From contig NZ_CP109467.1 in assembly GCF_036227325.1 (NCBI RefSeq), positions 7,378,001-7,442,000 on the forward strand: a stretch of DNA of 64,000 nt. The letters are read 5' to 3'. The first letter of the stretch is position 1. Every line of letters begins with the position of its first letter. Made by a program: the position numbers and the translations under genes. Of the stretch, positions 44,522 through 53,050 are shown piece by piece. The notes under the pieces are model-generated. The model saw only the letters and a program-made list of their open reading frames with translations, did no database searches and was not told the DNA's origin. Source of the DNA: Streptomyces sp. NBC_01465 (lineage in GTDB: Bacteria > Actinomycetota > Actinomycetes > Streptomycetales > Streptomycetaceae).

Positions 44522-45555
44522 CGCAGCCCGTGTCACCGGCACAACAGGACGGCCCGGCCGTCACCACCACCGACAAGACACCCGGTGCGCGCGGTTCGCG
44601 GCCGTCGCTCGGGCTCACGCTCGACGTGCGCAATCTGTCGCTCGTCGGGGTGCTCGCCGTACTGATCGCGGTCGGCGGGATCACCAAGCCCGACAACTTC
44701 CTGGAGGTGAGCAACCTCCAACTCGTGCTCACCCAGGCCTCGGTGATCGGGGTCGTCACCGTCGGCATGACCTTCGTGATCATCAGCGGCGGCATCGACC
44801 TGTCGGTCGGAGCCATGGTCGCCCTCGCCTCGGTATGGGCGACCACGCTGGCCACGCAGGAGTACGGGTTCCTCGGCATCCTCTTCACCGCCGTCGTCGT
44901 CGGGCTCGCGTGCGGGCTCGTCAACGGGGTGCTCATCGCGTACGGACGCATGGTGCCGTTCATCGCGACCCTCGCCATGCTCGCGTCGGCCCGCGGCCTC
45001 GCCCTCCAGATCACCGACGGCAAGACGCAGCTGGTGACGGTGACGTCGGTCCTCGACCTCGGAAACCGGGACGCCTATGTGCTCGGCGTCCCGCCGCTGT
45101 TCCTGATCTTCGCGGGGGTCACGGTCATCGGCTGGCTGGTGCTGAACCGAACGACCTTCGGACGGCGGTCGGTCGCGGTCGGAGGCAACGCCGAAGCGGC
45201 ACGGCTGGCGGGCATCGACGTACGCAGGCAGCGCCTCTACCTCTATCTGCTCTCCGGCCTCTGCTGCGGGATCGCCGCCTTCATGCTGATCGTGCTCTCG
45301 GGCTCCGGTCAGAACACCAACGGCAACCTCTACGAACTGGACGCCATCGCCGCCGCGATCATCGGCGGCACGCTGCTCAGCGGCGGCCGCGGGACCATCG
45401 TCGGCTCGGTCCTCGGCGTCCTCGTCTTCACCACGATCACCAACATCTTCGCGCTCAACAACCTGCAGACCGCCCCCCAGCAGATCGCCAAGGGCGCGAT
45501 CATCGTCGTCGCCGTACTGGTCCAGCGCAGCGCAGTGCGCGACGGCGAGGCCTGA
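44518..45555 (+). CDS. sugar ABC transporter permease (RbsC type)
   Basis: ATG 44518 overlaps the ATPase stop; upstream in-frame starts lie within that gene. The protein has 345 residues and 8-10 helices. The family core VGMTFVIISGGIDLSVGAMVALASV and the cytoplasmic EAA-like loop GGNAEAARLAGIDVRRQRLYLYLLSGL are present. A hydrophilic N-terminal tail of about 35 residues (Thr/Pro-rich) is longer than usual. It forms the membrane channel as a homodimer. Confidence 0.95.
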   Translation: MTQPVSPAQQDGPAVTTTDKTPGARGSRPSLGLTLDVRNLSLVGVLAVLIAVGGITKPDNFLEVSNLQLVLTQASVIGVVTVGMTFVIISGGIDLSVGAMVALASVWATTLATQEYGFLGILFTAVVVGLACGLVNGVLIAYGRMVPFIATLAMLASARGLALQITDGKTQLVTVTSVLDLGNRDAYVLGVPPLFLIFAGVTVIGWLVLNRTTFGRRSVAVGGNAEAARLAGIDVRRQRLYLYLLSGLCCGIAAFMLIVLSGSGQNTNGNLYELDAIAAAIIGGTLLSGGRGTIVGSVLGVLVFTTITNIFALNNLQTAPQQIAKGAIIVVAVLVQRSAVRDGEA

Positions 45556-45605
45556 CGCTCGCAACCGTTCCCGCAAGTCCGTTTGAACGAAGGGGTTCAA
45601 CTGTC

Positions 45606-46655
45606 ATGCCAGAAAAGAGCGTTACGTCCCGCAGAGGGATGCTGTTCGGCACCGCCGCCGTGTCGGCGGGCGCCTTCCTCACCGCCTGCACCAGCAACGA
45701 CCCGAAGAAGACCGAGAGCACGACCAGCAATCAGCCGGCCGCCTCCGACGACAAGCCCGGCACCCCGGTCACCATCGGCTTCGCCGGACCGCAGGCCGAC
45801 CACGGCTGGCTGAACGCGATCAACGACAACGCCAAGTCGCGTGCCAAGAAGTACTCCGAGGTGACCCTGGAGATCACCGAGGGCTCCAACGACACGGCCG
45901 CCCAGATCGGCCAGGTGCAGACCCTCATCAACAAGAAGGTCGACGTCCTGGTGATCCTCCCGGCCGACGGCAAGGCCCTCACCCAGGTCGGCCTCCAGGC
46001 GATGAAGGCGGGCATCCCCGTCATCAACCTGGACCGGGTCTTCGCCTCCCCGCAGGCCTACCGCTGCTGGATCGGCGGCGACAACTACGGCATGGGCTTC
46101 AACGCCGGGAACTACATCGGCGAGCAGCTCAAGGACAAGGCCGACGCCAAGGTCATCGAGCTCGCGGGCATCGACAACCTGGAGCTGACCAAGCAGCGCA
46201 CCCAGGGCTTCGACGACGCCCTGAAGAACTTCCCCAACATCAAGAAGGTGGCCCGCCAGGCCGCCGACTTCACCGTCGAGTCGGGTCAGGCCAAGATGGC
46301 CCAACTCCTCCAGGCACAGAGCCAGTTCGACGCGCTCTGGAACCACGACGACGACCAGGGCGTCGGCGCGCTGCGCGCCATCGCGCAGGCCGGCCGCAAG
46401 GACTTCCTGATGGTCGGCGGGGCCGGAGCCAAGTCCGCGATGGACGCCATCAAGGCCGACAACTCGGTCCTGAAGGCCACCGTCCTCTACCCGCCCACCA
46501 TGTCGGCGTCCGCCATCGACCTGGCGCGCGCCCTCGGCCAGAAGAAGGGCGTCTCGGGGATGGCCGAGCTGGAGATCCCCACCTCGATCACCCTCTACTC
46601 GGCCGTCGTGACCAAGGACAACATCGACCAGTACCTGCCCACCGGCTTCGCCTGA
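45606..46655 (+). CDS. sugar-binding lipoprotein of the ribose-type ABC importer, Tat-exported
   Basis: The protein has 349 residues. The twin-arginine motif SRRGMLFG and the lipobox FLTAC (Cys28) indicate Tat export followed by lipidation. A type I periplasmic-binding fold follows (VTIGFAGPQADHGWLNAINDNAKSRAKKY, VDVLVILPADGKALTQVGLQAMKAGIPVINLDRVF). It is the ligand receptor for the adjoining permease and ATPase, 50 bp downstream. The family binds ribose, xylose, galactose, inositol and similar; the sugar is not evident. Confidence 0.93.
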   Translation: MPEKSVTSRRGMLFGTAAVSAGAFLTACTSNDPKKTESTTSNQPAASDDKPGTPVTIGFAGPQADHGWLNAINDNAKSRAKKYSEVTLEITEGSNDTAAQIGQVQTLINKKVDVLVILPADGKALTQVGLQAMKAGIPVINLDRVFASPQAYRCWIGGDNYGMGFNAGNYIGEQLKDKADAKVIELAGIDNLELTKQRTQGFDDALKNFPNIKKVARQAADFTVESGQAKMAQLLQAQSQFDALWNHDDDQGVGALRAIAQAGRKDFLMVGGAGAKSAMDAIKADNSVLKATVLYPPTMSASAIDLARALGQKKGVSGMAELEIPTSITLYSAVVTKDNIDQYLPTGFA

Positions 46656-46706
46656 CCGGACCGGGCACCACCGTTCCCACCGTGAGTACGAACAGGAGGA
46701 TCCCGC

Positions 46707-47903
46707 ATGGACCAGACGGACAATGAGGCCCCGCCGCCGACGCTCGGCGTGGGCATGGTCGGGTACGCGTTCATGGGCGCCGCCCACTCCCAGGGGTGGC
46801 GCACCGCGAGCCGTGTCTTCGACCTGCCCCTGCGGCCGGTGCTCGCCGCCGTCTGCGGACGTGACGCGGCCGCGGTTCGGGCCGCCGCGCGGAAGCACGG
46901 CTGGGCGGCCACCGAGACCGACTGGCGGGACCTCATCGCCCGCGACGACGTACAGCTCGTCGACATCTGCACCCCGGGCGACAGCCACGCCGAGATCGCG
47001 ATCGCGGCGCTGGAGGCGGGCAAGCACGTGCTCTGCGAGAAGCCGCTCGCCAATTCGGTCGCCGAGGCGGAGGCGATGGCCGAGGCGGCCGAACGGGCCC
47101 GTGCACGCGGCCAGTTGGCGATGGTCGGCTTCAACTACCGCAGGGTGCCGGCCGTCGCGTACGGCCGCAGGATGATCGCCGAAGGGCGGCTCGGGGCGCT
47201 GCGGCACGTACGGGTCACCTACCTCCAGGACTGGCTGGTCGACCCCGACTTCCCGCTGACCTGGCGCCTCAAGCGCGAGTACGCGGGCTCGGGCGCGCTC
47301 GGCGACCTGGGCGCGCACGCGGTGGACCTCGCGCAGTACCTGGCGGGGGAGCACCTCGCCGGGGTCTCCGCGCTCACCGAGACGTTCGTACGGGACCGGC
47401 CCCTGCTCGCCGGGGCGTCCAGCGGTCTCTCGGGCGCGGCGTCGGCGGAGCGCGGTCCGGTCACGGTCGACGACGCCGCCCTGTTCACGGGGCGGCTCAC
47501 CGGCGGGGCGCTCGCCTCCTTCGAGGCGACGCGGATGGCGTCGGGGCGCAAGAACGCGCTGCTGGTCGAACTCAACGGTGAGCGCGGCTCGTTGGCGTTC
47601 GACCTGGAGCGGCTCAACGAGCTCTCCTTCCACGACCACACCGAGCCGGCCGTCACCTCCGGCTTCCGCCGGATCCTGGTCACCGAGCCCGAACACCCCT
47701 ATCTGGAGGCCTGGTGGCCGCCCGGCCACGCACTGGGCTACGAGCACACCTTCGTCCACCAGGCCCGCGACCTCGTCGAGGCGATCGCGTCGGGAGTCGA
47801 CCCGGCGCCGTCCTTCGCGGACGGTCTGCAGGTCCAGCGGGTGCTGGCCGCGGTCGAGGAGAGCGCCCAGAAGAACTCCGTCTACACCCCCGTACAGCCT
47901 TAG
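46707..47903 (+). CDS. Gfo/Idh/MocA-family NAD(P)-dependent sugar dehydrogenase
   Basis: The protein has 398 residues, with AGGAGG before the ATG. The Rossmann domain starts LGVGMVGYAFMGAAHSQGW, and EKPLANS carries the conserved lysine near residue 113. The C-terminal domain has GALGDLGAHAVDLAQYL, with the Asp-His pair typical of catalysis. Members oxidise or reduce a sugar or inositol hydroxyl, often at C2 or C3. Its position after the importer and before a TIM-barrel isomerase marks it as the first intracellular step. Confidence 0.92.
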   Translation: MDQTDNEAPPPTLGVGMVGYAFMGAAHSQGWRTASRVFDLPLRPVLAAVCGRDAAAVRAAARKHGWAATETDWRDLIARDDVQLVDICTPGDSHAEIAIAALEAGKHVLCEKPLANSVAEAEAMAEAAERARARGQLAMVGFNYRRVPAVAYGRRMIAEGRLGALRHVRVTYLQDWLVDPDFPLTWRLKREYAGSGALGDLGAHAVDLAQYLAGEHLAGVSALTETFVRDRPLLAGASSGLSGAASAERGPVTVDDAALFTGRLTGGALASFEATRMASGRKNALLVELNGERGSLAFDLERLNELSFHDHTEPAVTSGFRRILVTEPEHPYLEAWWPPGHALGYEHTFVHQARDLVEAIASGVDPAPSFADGLQVQRVLAAVEESAQKNSVYTPVQP

Positions 47904-47918
47904 GAGGTCCCAGGACCC

Positions 47919-48923
47919 ATGTCACGCCCCTTCACGCTCTTCACCGGCCAGTGGGCCGATCTGCCCCTCGAAGAGGTCTGCAGGCTCGCCCGCGACTTCG
48001 GCTACGACGGCCTTGAACTCGCCTGCTGGGGCGACCACTTCGAGGTCGACAAGGCGCTGGCGGACCCGGCGTACCTCGACTCCAGGCACCAGCTGCTCGA
48101 CAAGTACGGACTGAAGTGCTGGGCGATCTCCAACCACCTGGTCGGCCAGGCCGTCTGCGACTCCATCATCGACGAACGCCACCAGGCGATCCTGCCCGCC
48201 CGCATCTGGGGCGACGGCGAGGGCGAAGGCGTACGGCAGCGGGCGGCCCAGGAGATCAAGGACACCGCACGCGCGGCCGCCGCCTTCGGCGTGGACACCG
48301 TCATCGGCTTCACAGGGTCGTCGATCTGGCATCTGGTCGCGATGTTCCCGCCGGCCCCCGAGTCGATGATCGAGCGCGGGTACGAGGACTTTGCGACCCG
48401 GTGGAACCCGATCCTGGACGTCTTCGACGCCGAGGGCGTGCGCTTCGCCCACGAGGTCCATCCGAGCGAGATCGCGTACGACTACTGGACAACGAAGCGT
48501 GCCCTGGAGGCAGTTGACCACCGGCCCGCTTTCGGCCTGAACTTCGACCCCAGTCATTTCGTCTGGCAGGACCTCGACCCGGTCGGCTTCCTCTACGACT
48601 TCCGCGACCGGATCTACCACGTCGACTGCAAGGAGGCCCGCAAACGCCTCGACGGCCGCAACGGCCGCCTCGGCTCGCACCTGCCCTGGGGCGACCCCCG
48701 GCGCGGCTGGGACTTCGTCTCGGCCGGGCATGGCGACGTGCCGTGGGAGGACGTGTTCCGGATGCTCAACTCCATCGCCTACAAGGGGCCGATCTCCATC
48801 GAGTGGGAGGACGCGGGGATGGACCGGCTGCAGGGCGCCCCGCAGGCCCTCGTCGACCTGAAGCGCTTCGATTTCGACCTGCCCACCGCCTCCTTCGACG
48901 CCGCCTTCGGAGGCGGCGAGTAG
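47919..48923 (+). CDS. sugar phosphate isomerase/epimerase (xylose-isomerase-like TIM barrel)
   Basis: The protein has 334 residues, with AGGAGGT upstream. AP-endonuclease-2/xylose-isomerase-type features include [71 protein letters not shown] and [14 protein letters not shown]. The Glu, Asp, His and Glu metal ligands are in order. It follows the Gfo/Idh dehydrogenase by 15 bp, a common pairing in oxidation-isomerisation or 3-keto-sugar routes. It is the last gene before a strong hairpin. Confidence 0.92.
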   Translation: MSRPFTLFTGQWADLPLEEVCRLARDFGYDGLELACWGDHFEVDKALADPAYLDSRHQLLDKYGLKCWAISNHLVGQAVCDSIIDERHQAILPARIWGDGEGEGVRQRAAQEIKDTARAAAAFGVDTVIGFTGSSIWHLVAMFPPAPESMIERGYEDFATRWNPILDVFDAEGVRFAHEVHPSEIAYDYWTTKRALEAVDHRPAFGLNFDPSHFVWQDLDPVGFLYDFRDRIYHVDCKEARKRLDGRNGRLGSHLPWGDPRRGWDFVSAGHGDVPWEDVFRMLNSIAYKGPISIEWEDAGMDRLQGAPQALVDLKRFDFDLPTASFDAAFGGGE

Positions 48924-48943
48924 CGACGTAGCCCCAGATCAGC

Positions 48944-48969
48944 GCCCGGCGGCCGATGCGCCGCCGGGC
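48944..48969 (+). terminator. 10-bp perfect hairpin after the ABC/sugar operon
   Basis: GCCCGGCGGC pairs with GCCGCCGGGC around a 6-nt loop, 20 bp after the isomerase stop. There is no T run. It probably ends the 43001-48923 transcript. Confidence 0.6.
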
Positions 48970-48990
48970 CGGTCCCGGCTGCCCCGGAAC

Positions 48991-49114
48991 GTCTTTGTCC
49001 TGCGTGGGGAAGAAGTTCAACTCACTTCTGCGCAAGGGCTTTCCGCCCCGGACGAACGGGGCTACGGTCCGTCAGGTGTACATGACGCTGCATCTTCCGG
49101 GGGACGACCCCCGG
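48991..49114 (+). promoter_or_regulatory. promoter region of the secreted multidomain gene, with leader hairpin
   Basis: TTTGTCCT (48994-49001), TGCGCAA (49029-49035) and CTACG (49062-49066) repeat the layout found before the ROK gene. GGGGAAGAAGTT at 49006-49017 is inverse to a motif there. A 7-bp hairpin CCGGGGG-acga-CCCCCGG lies at 49097-49114 in the leader. The remaining 150 bp to the start codon show no gene; GGAGGA precedes the GTG. Confidence 0.5.
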
Positions 49115-49265
49115 ACCCCCAGCAGTACAAGCAGGCCAGCCTCGGCGGACCTCACGGACACTGCCAGGCGGCCCTGAGCAAACGCGTGGTTCCCGAGTGA
49201 CGGCGCACGACGGAAGCCACGGCAACCCGCCCCGTACGACCGACCGGTCATCCCGGAGGACACTC

Positions 49266-52200
49266 GTGCACAGAAAGCGGCTCAGAGCCCGTAAAGCACT
49301 CGCACTCCTCACCGGCGGCCTTCTCGCCGCCGCCACCCTCACCCTCGGCGCCGCACCCGGCGCATCGGCCGACCCGGCCCCCAAGGCCGCCGCAGCCGAG
49401 GACTTCCAGCAGGTCACCCTCGCCAAGGGCGGGGAGGAGACCGGCGAGCCCATGTCGCTCGCCGTACTCCCGGACCGCACCGTGCTGCACACCTCGCGCG
49501 AAGGCGACCTGCGCAGCACCGACGCCGCCGGCAACACCCGCGTCGTCGGCACCATCCCCGTCTATTCGCACGACGAGGAAGGTCTCCAGGGGATCGCCAT
49601 CGACCCCGGGTTCAGCGAGAACCGCGCGATCTACCTCTACTACGCGCCCCCGCTGAACACTCCTGCCGGGGACGCCCCCGACACCGGCACCGCGGCCGAC
49701 TTCGCCAAGTTCGACGGGATCAACCAGCTGTCCCGGTTCACCCTCAAGGCGGACGGCACCCTCGACAACGCCAGCGAGAAGAAGATCCTCGAAGTCCCCA
49801 CCACCCGCGGCATCTGCTGCCACGTCGGCGGCGACCTCGACTTCGACGCGCAGGGCAACCTCTACCTGTCGACCGGCGACGACTCCAACCCCTTCGCCTC
49901 CGACGGCTTCAGCCCGATGGACCAGCGCCCGGGCCGCAACCCCGCGTACGACGCCCGGCGCACTGCCGGCAACTCCAACGACCTGCGCGGCAAGATCCTC
50001 CGCATCAAGGTCAACGACGACGCGACGTACTCCATCCCGGACGGCAACCTCTTCGCCCCGGGCACGGACAAGACGCGCCCCGAGATCTACGCGATGGGCT
50101 TCCGCAACCCCTTCCGGTTCAGCGTCGACAAGGCCACCGGCATCGTCTACGTCGGCGACTACGGGCCCGACGCGGGCGCGGCCGACCCCAAGCGCGGTCC
50201 GGCAGGACAGGTCGAGTTCGCCCGGGTGACCAAGCCCGGAAACTTCGGCTGGCCGTTCTGCACCGGCAAGAACGACCCGTACATCGAGTACGACTTCGAG
50301 ACCAAGGTCTCCGGCGCCGCCTTCGACTGCAACGCGCCGAAGAACACCTCGCCGTACAACACGGGCATCACCGACCTGCCGCCCGCGCAGCCGGCCTGGA
50401 TCCCGTACGACGGCGGCTCGGTGCCCGAGTTCGGCACCGGATCCGAGTCCCCGATGGGCGGGCCCGTCTACCACTACGACGCGAACCTCGACTCCCCGGT
50501 CAAGTTCCCCGAGGCGTACGACGGCGACTTCTTCGCCGGTGAGTTCGGCCGCCGCTGGATCAAGCGCATCTCCTCCACGGACGACGGCACGGTCGAGTCG
50601 ATCAACCCGATCCCCTGGACCGGCACCCAGGTCATGGACATGGCCTTCGGCCCGGACGGCGCGCTCTACGTCCTGGACTACGGCACCGCCTGGTTCGGCG
50701 GCGACGAGAACACCGGGCTGTACCGCATCGAGAACGCCACCGGCGGGCACTCCCCGGTCGCCGAGGCCTCGGCGAGCAAGACGTCCGGCCACGCCCCGCT
50801 GAAGACCACCTTCTCCTCGGCCGGCACCACGGACTCCGACGGCGACGCCCTCACGTACAGCTGGGACTTCGGCGACGGCGGCAAGTCCACCGAGGCCAAC
50901 CCCACGTACACGTACAAGAAGAACGGCACCTACACCGCGACCGTCACCGCCAAGGACCCCACGGGCCGCACCGGTTCGGCGAGCGCGCACGTGACCGTCG
51001 GCAACACGGCGCCCACCGTCACCCTTGAACTGCCGGGCGACGGAGCCCTGTTCACCTTCGGCGACGAGGTCCCCTTCAAGGTGAAGGTCACCGACCCCGA
51101 GGACGGCACGATCGACTGCACCAAGGTCAAGGTGAACTTCGTCCTCGGCCACGACAGCCACGGCCACCTCATCACCTCCACCACCGGATGCACCGGCACG
51201 ATCAAGACCACCATCGACGGCGGGCACGACCCGAACGCCAACGTCTTCGGGGTCATCGACGCCGAGTACACCGACGGCGGAGGCGGCGGCCAGGCCTCGC
51301 TCACCGGTAAGGACCAGGCGCAGCTGCAGCCCAGGCACCGGCAGGCCGAGCACTTCACCGGCTCCTCCGGCATCAAGACGTACGACAAGGCGAGCGCGCA
51401 CGGCGGCAAGACCGTCGGCGACATCAACAACGACGACTGGATCTCCTTCAAGCCCTACATCCTGGCCGGATCCACCAAGCTCACCGCCCGGCTCTCCTCC
51501 GGCGGCGCGGGCGGATTCATCGAAGTACGGGCAGGATCGGCCGACGGCACCCTGCTCGGCTCCGCGCCGGTGCCGGTGACCGGAAGCTGGGACACCTTCC
51601 AGGACATCGACGTACCGCTGAGGTCCGTGCCGAAGAAGGCCACCGAGCTGTTCCTGGTCTTCAAGGGCGGTGAAGGGGCGCTCTACGACATCGACGACTT
51701 CGAGCTCTCCAACACCCCGGTGGACAAGACCGCCAAGCGCGTCCTGGTCTTCTCCAAGACCGCCGCCTTCCGGCACGACGCCATCCCCGAGGGGATCGCG
51801 GCCCTCAAGGAGCTGGGTGCGTCCAGCAACATCACCGTGGACGCCACCGAGGAGGCGGCCCAGTTCACCACCAGCAACCTCGCCCGGTACGACGCGGTGG
51901 TGTTCCTGTCGACGACCGGTGACGTGCTCAACGCCGATCAGCAGAAGGCGTTCGAGAACTTCATCACCACCGGCGGCGGCTACATGGGCGTCCACGCGGC
52001 GGCCGACACCGAGTACGACTGGTCGTTCTACGGCGGACTCGTCGGCGCGTACTTCCAAGGACACCCGGCGATCCAGCCGGCCACGGTCCGCATCGAGGAC
52101 CACACCAACCCGGCCACCGCGCACCTCGGCGACAGCTGGGAGCACACCGACGAGCTGTACAACTACCGTACCAACCCGCGCAGTTCGACCAAGGTGCTCG

Positions 52201-52958
52201 CCACGCTCGACGAGACCACCTACACCGGCGGCACCATGAAGGGCGACCACCCGATCGCCTGGTGCCAGACCTACCAGGGCGGCCGCTCCTTCTACACCGG
52301 CCTCGGCCACACCAAGGAGTCGTACGCCGAGGACGCCTTCCGCAAGCACCTGCTCGGCGGGCTCAGGTACGCCGCCGGCCAGGTCAAGGCCGACTGCAAG
52401 CCGAGCACCGGCTACCGCGCGCTCTTCAACGGCAAGACGGCGGAAGGCTGGAAGCAGGCGGGCCCGGGGAAGTTCAACGTCGTCGACGGACAGCTGCAGT
52501 CCGAGGGCGGCATGGGCCTCCTCTACTACCAGGCCAAGCAGTTCAACGCGTACTCGCTGAAGCTCGACTGGAAGATGGCGGGCGACGACAACTCGGGAGT
52601 CTTCGTCGGCTTCCCCGAGTCGGACGACCCCTGGTCGGCGGTCAACAACGGCTACGAGGTCCAGATCGACGCCTCCGACGCCCCCGACCGTACGACCGGC
52701 TCGGTCTACTCCTTCAAGTCGGCCAACATCAAGGCCCGCGACCAGGTGCTCCGGCCCCCGGGGCAGTGGAACAACTACGAGATCCGGGTGCAGGGAGAGC
52801 GGCTCACCATCTTCCTCAACGGCGTGAAGATCAATGACTTCACCAACACCGACCCGGCGCGCAGCCTGAAGGACGGCTACATCGGCCTGCAGAACCACGG
52901 GGCCGACGACCAGGTGTCCTTCCGCAACATCCAGCTCAAGGAGCTGCCGGCGGCCTAG
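49266..52958 (+). CDS. secreted multidomain protein: sugar-dehydrogenase propeller, PKD, CBM6, ThuA and 3-keto-disaccharide-hydrolase domains
   Basis: GTG 49266 has CGGAGGA upstream and starts a signal peptide (MHRKRLRARKALALL... GASADP). The protein has 1230 residues. In order: a glucose/sorbosone-dehydrogenase-like propeller (about 45-490; EEGLQGIAIDPGF, YAMGFRNPFRFSVD, NFGWPF); a PKD domain (about 495-580; YSWDFGDGGKSTEANPTYTY); a beta segment; a CBM6-like module (about 690-815); a ThuA-like domain (about 820-1040; VLVFSKTAAFRHDAI, GGYMGVHAAADTEYDWSFYGG); and a C-terminal DUF1080 3-keto-disaccharide-hydrolase fold (about 1048-1230; LFNGKTAEGWKQ, NSGVFVGFPE). ThuA and DUF1080 domains occur in 3-keto-sugar pathways, so outside oxidation and cleavage of a glycoside is likely. 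Confidence 0.9.
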   Translation: MHRKRLRARKALALLTGGLLAAATLTLGAAPGASADPAPKAAAAEDFQQVTLAKGGEETGEPMSLAVLPDRTVLHTSREGDLRSTDAAGNTRVVGTIPVYSHDEEGLQGIAIDPGFSENRAIYLYYAPPLNTPAGDAPDTGTAADFAKFDGINQLSRFTLKADGTLDNASEKKILEVPTTRGICCHVGGDLDFDAQGNLYLSTGDDSNPFASDGFSPMDQRPGRNPAYDARRTAGNSNDLRGKILRIKVNDDATYSIPDGNLFAPGTDKTRPEIYAMGFRNPFRFSVDKATGIVYVGDYGPDAGAADPKRGPAGQVEFARVTKPGNFGWPFCTGKNDPYIEYDFETKVSGAAFDCNAPKNTSPYNTGITDLPPAQPAWIPYDGGSVPEFGTGSESPMGGPVYHYDANLDSPVKFPEAYDGDFFAGEFGRRWIKRISSTDDGTVESINPIPWTGTQVMDMAFGPDGALYVLDYGTAWFGGDENTGLYRIENATGGHSPVAEASASKTSGHAPLKTTFSSAGTTDSDGDALTYSWDFGDGGKSTEANPTYTYKKNGTYTATVTAKDPTGRTGSASAHVTVGNTAPTVTLELPGDGALFTFGDEVPFKVKVTDPEDGTIDCTKVKVNFVLGHDSHGHLITSTTGCTGTIKTTIDGGHDPNANVFGVIDAEYTDGGGGGQASLTGKDQAQLQPRHRQAEHFTGSSGIKTYDKASAHGGKTVGDINNDDWISFKPYILAGSTKLTARLSSGGAGGFIEVRAGSADGTLLGSAPVPVTGSWDTFQDIDVPLRSVPKKATELFLVFKGGEGALYDIDDFELSNTPVDKTAKRVLVFSKTAAFRHDAIPEGIAALKELGASSNITVDATEEAAQFTTSNLARYDAVVFLSTTGDVLNADQQKAFENFITTGGGYMGVHAAADTEYDWSFYGGLVGAYFQGHPAIQPATVRIEDHTNPATAHLGDSWEHTDELYNYRTNPRSSTKVLATLDETTYTGGTMKGDHPIAWCQTYQGGRSFYTGLGHTKESYAEDAFRKHLLGGLRYAAGQVKADCKPSTGYRALFNGKTAEGWKQAGPGKFNVVDGQLQSEGGMGLLYYQAKQFNAYSLKLDWKMAGDDNSGVFVGFPESDDPWSAVNNGYEVQIDASDAPDRTTGSVYSFKSANIKARDQVLRPPGQWNNYEIRVQGERLTIFLNGVKINDFTNTDPARSLKDGYIGLQNHGADDQVSFRNIQLKELPAA

Positions 52959-52980
52959 ACGAGGGCCGCCACCACCAGAC

Positions 52981-53019
52981 GGCGGCGGGCAGGGGGACGC
53001 CGAACCCCTGCCCGCCGCC
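52981..53019 (+). terminator. 15-bp perfect hairpin between the secreted protein and the ebo-type operon
   Basis: The stem 52981-52995 pairs perfectly with 53005-53019 around a 9-nt loop, 22 bp after the stop. No T tract follows, and only 31 bp remain before the next start, leaving little room for a promoter. It may stabilise the upstream mRNA and let some transcription through. Confidence 0.6.
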
Positions 53020-53050
53020 CCCCACACCGACCCTGCCAGGGAGGCATCGA

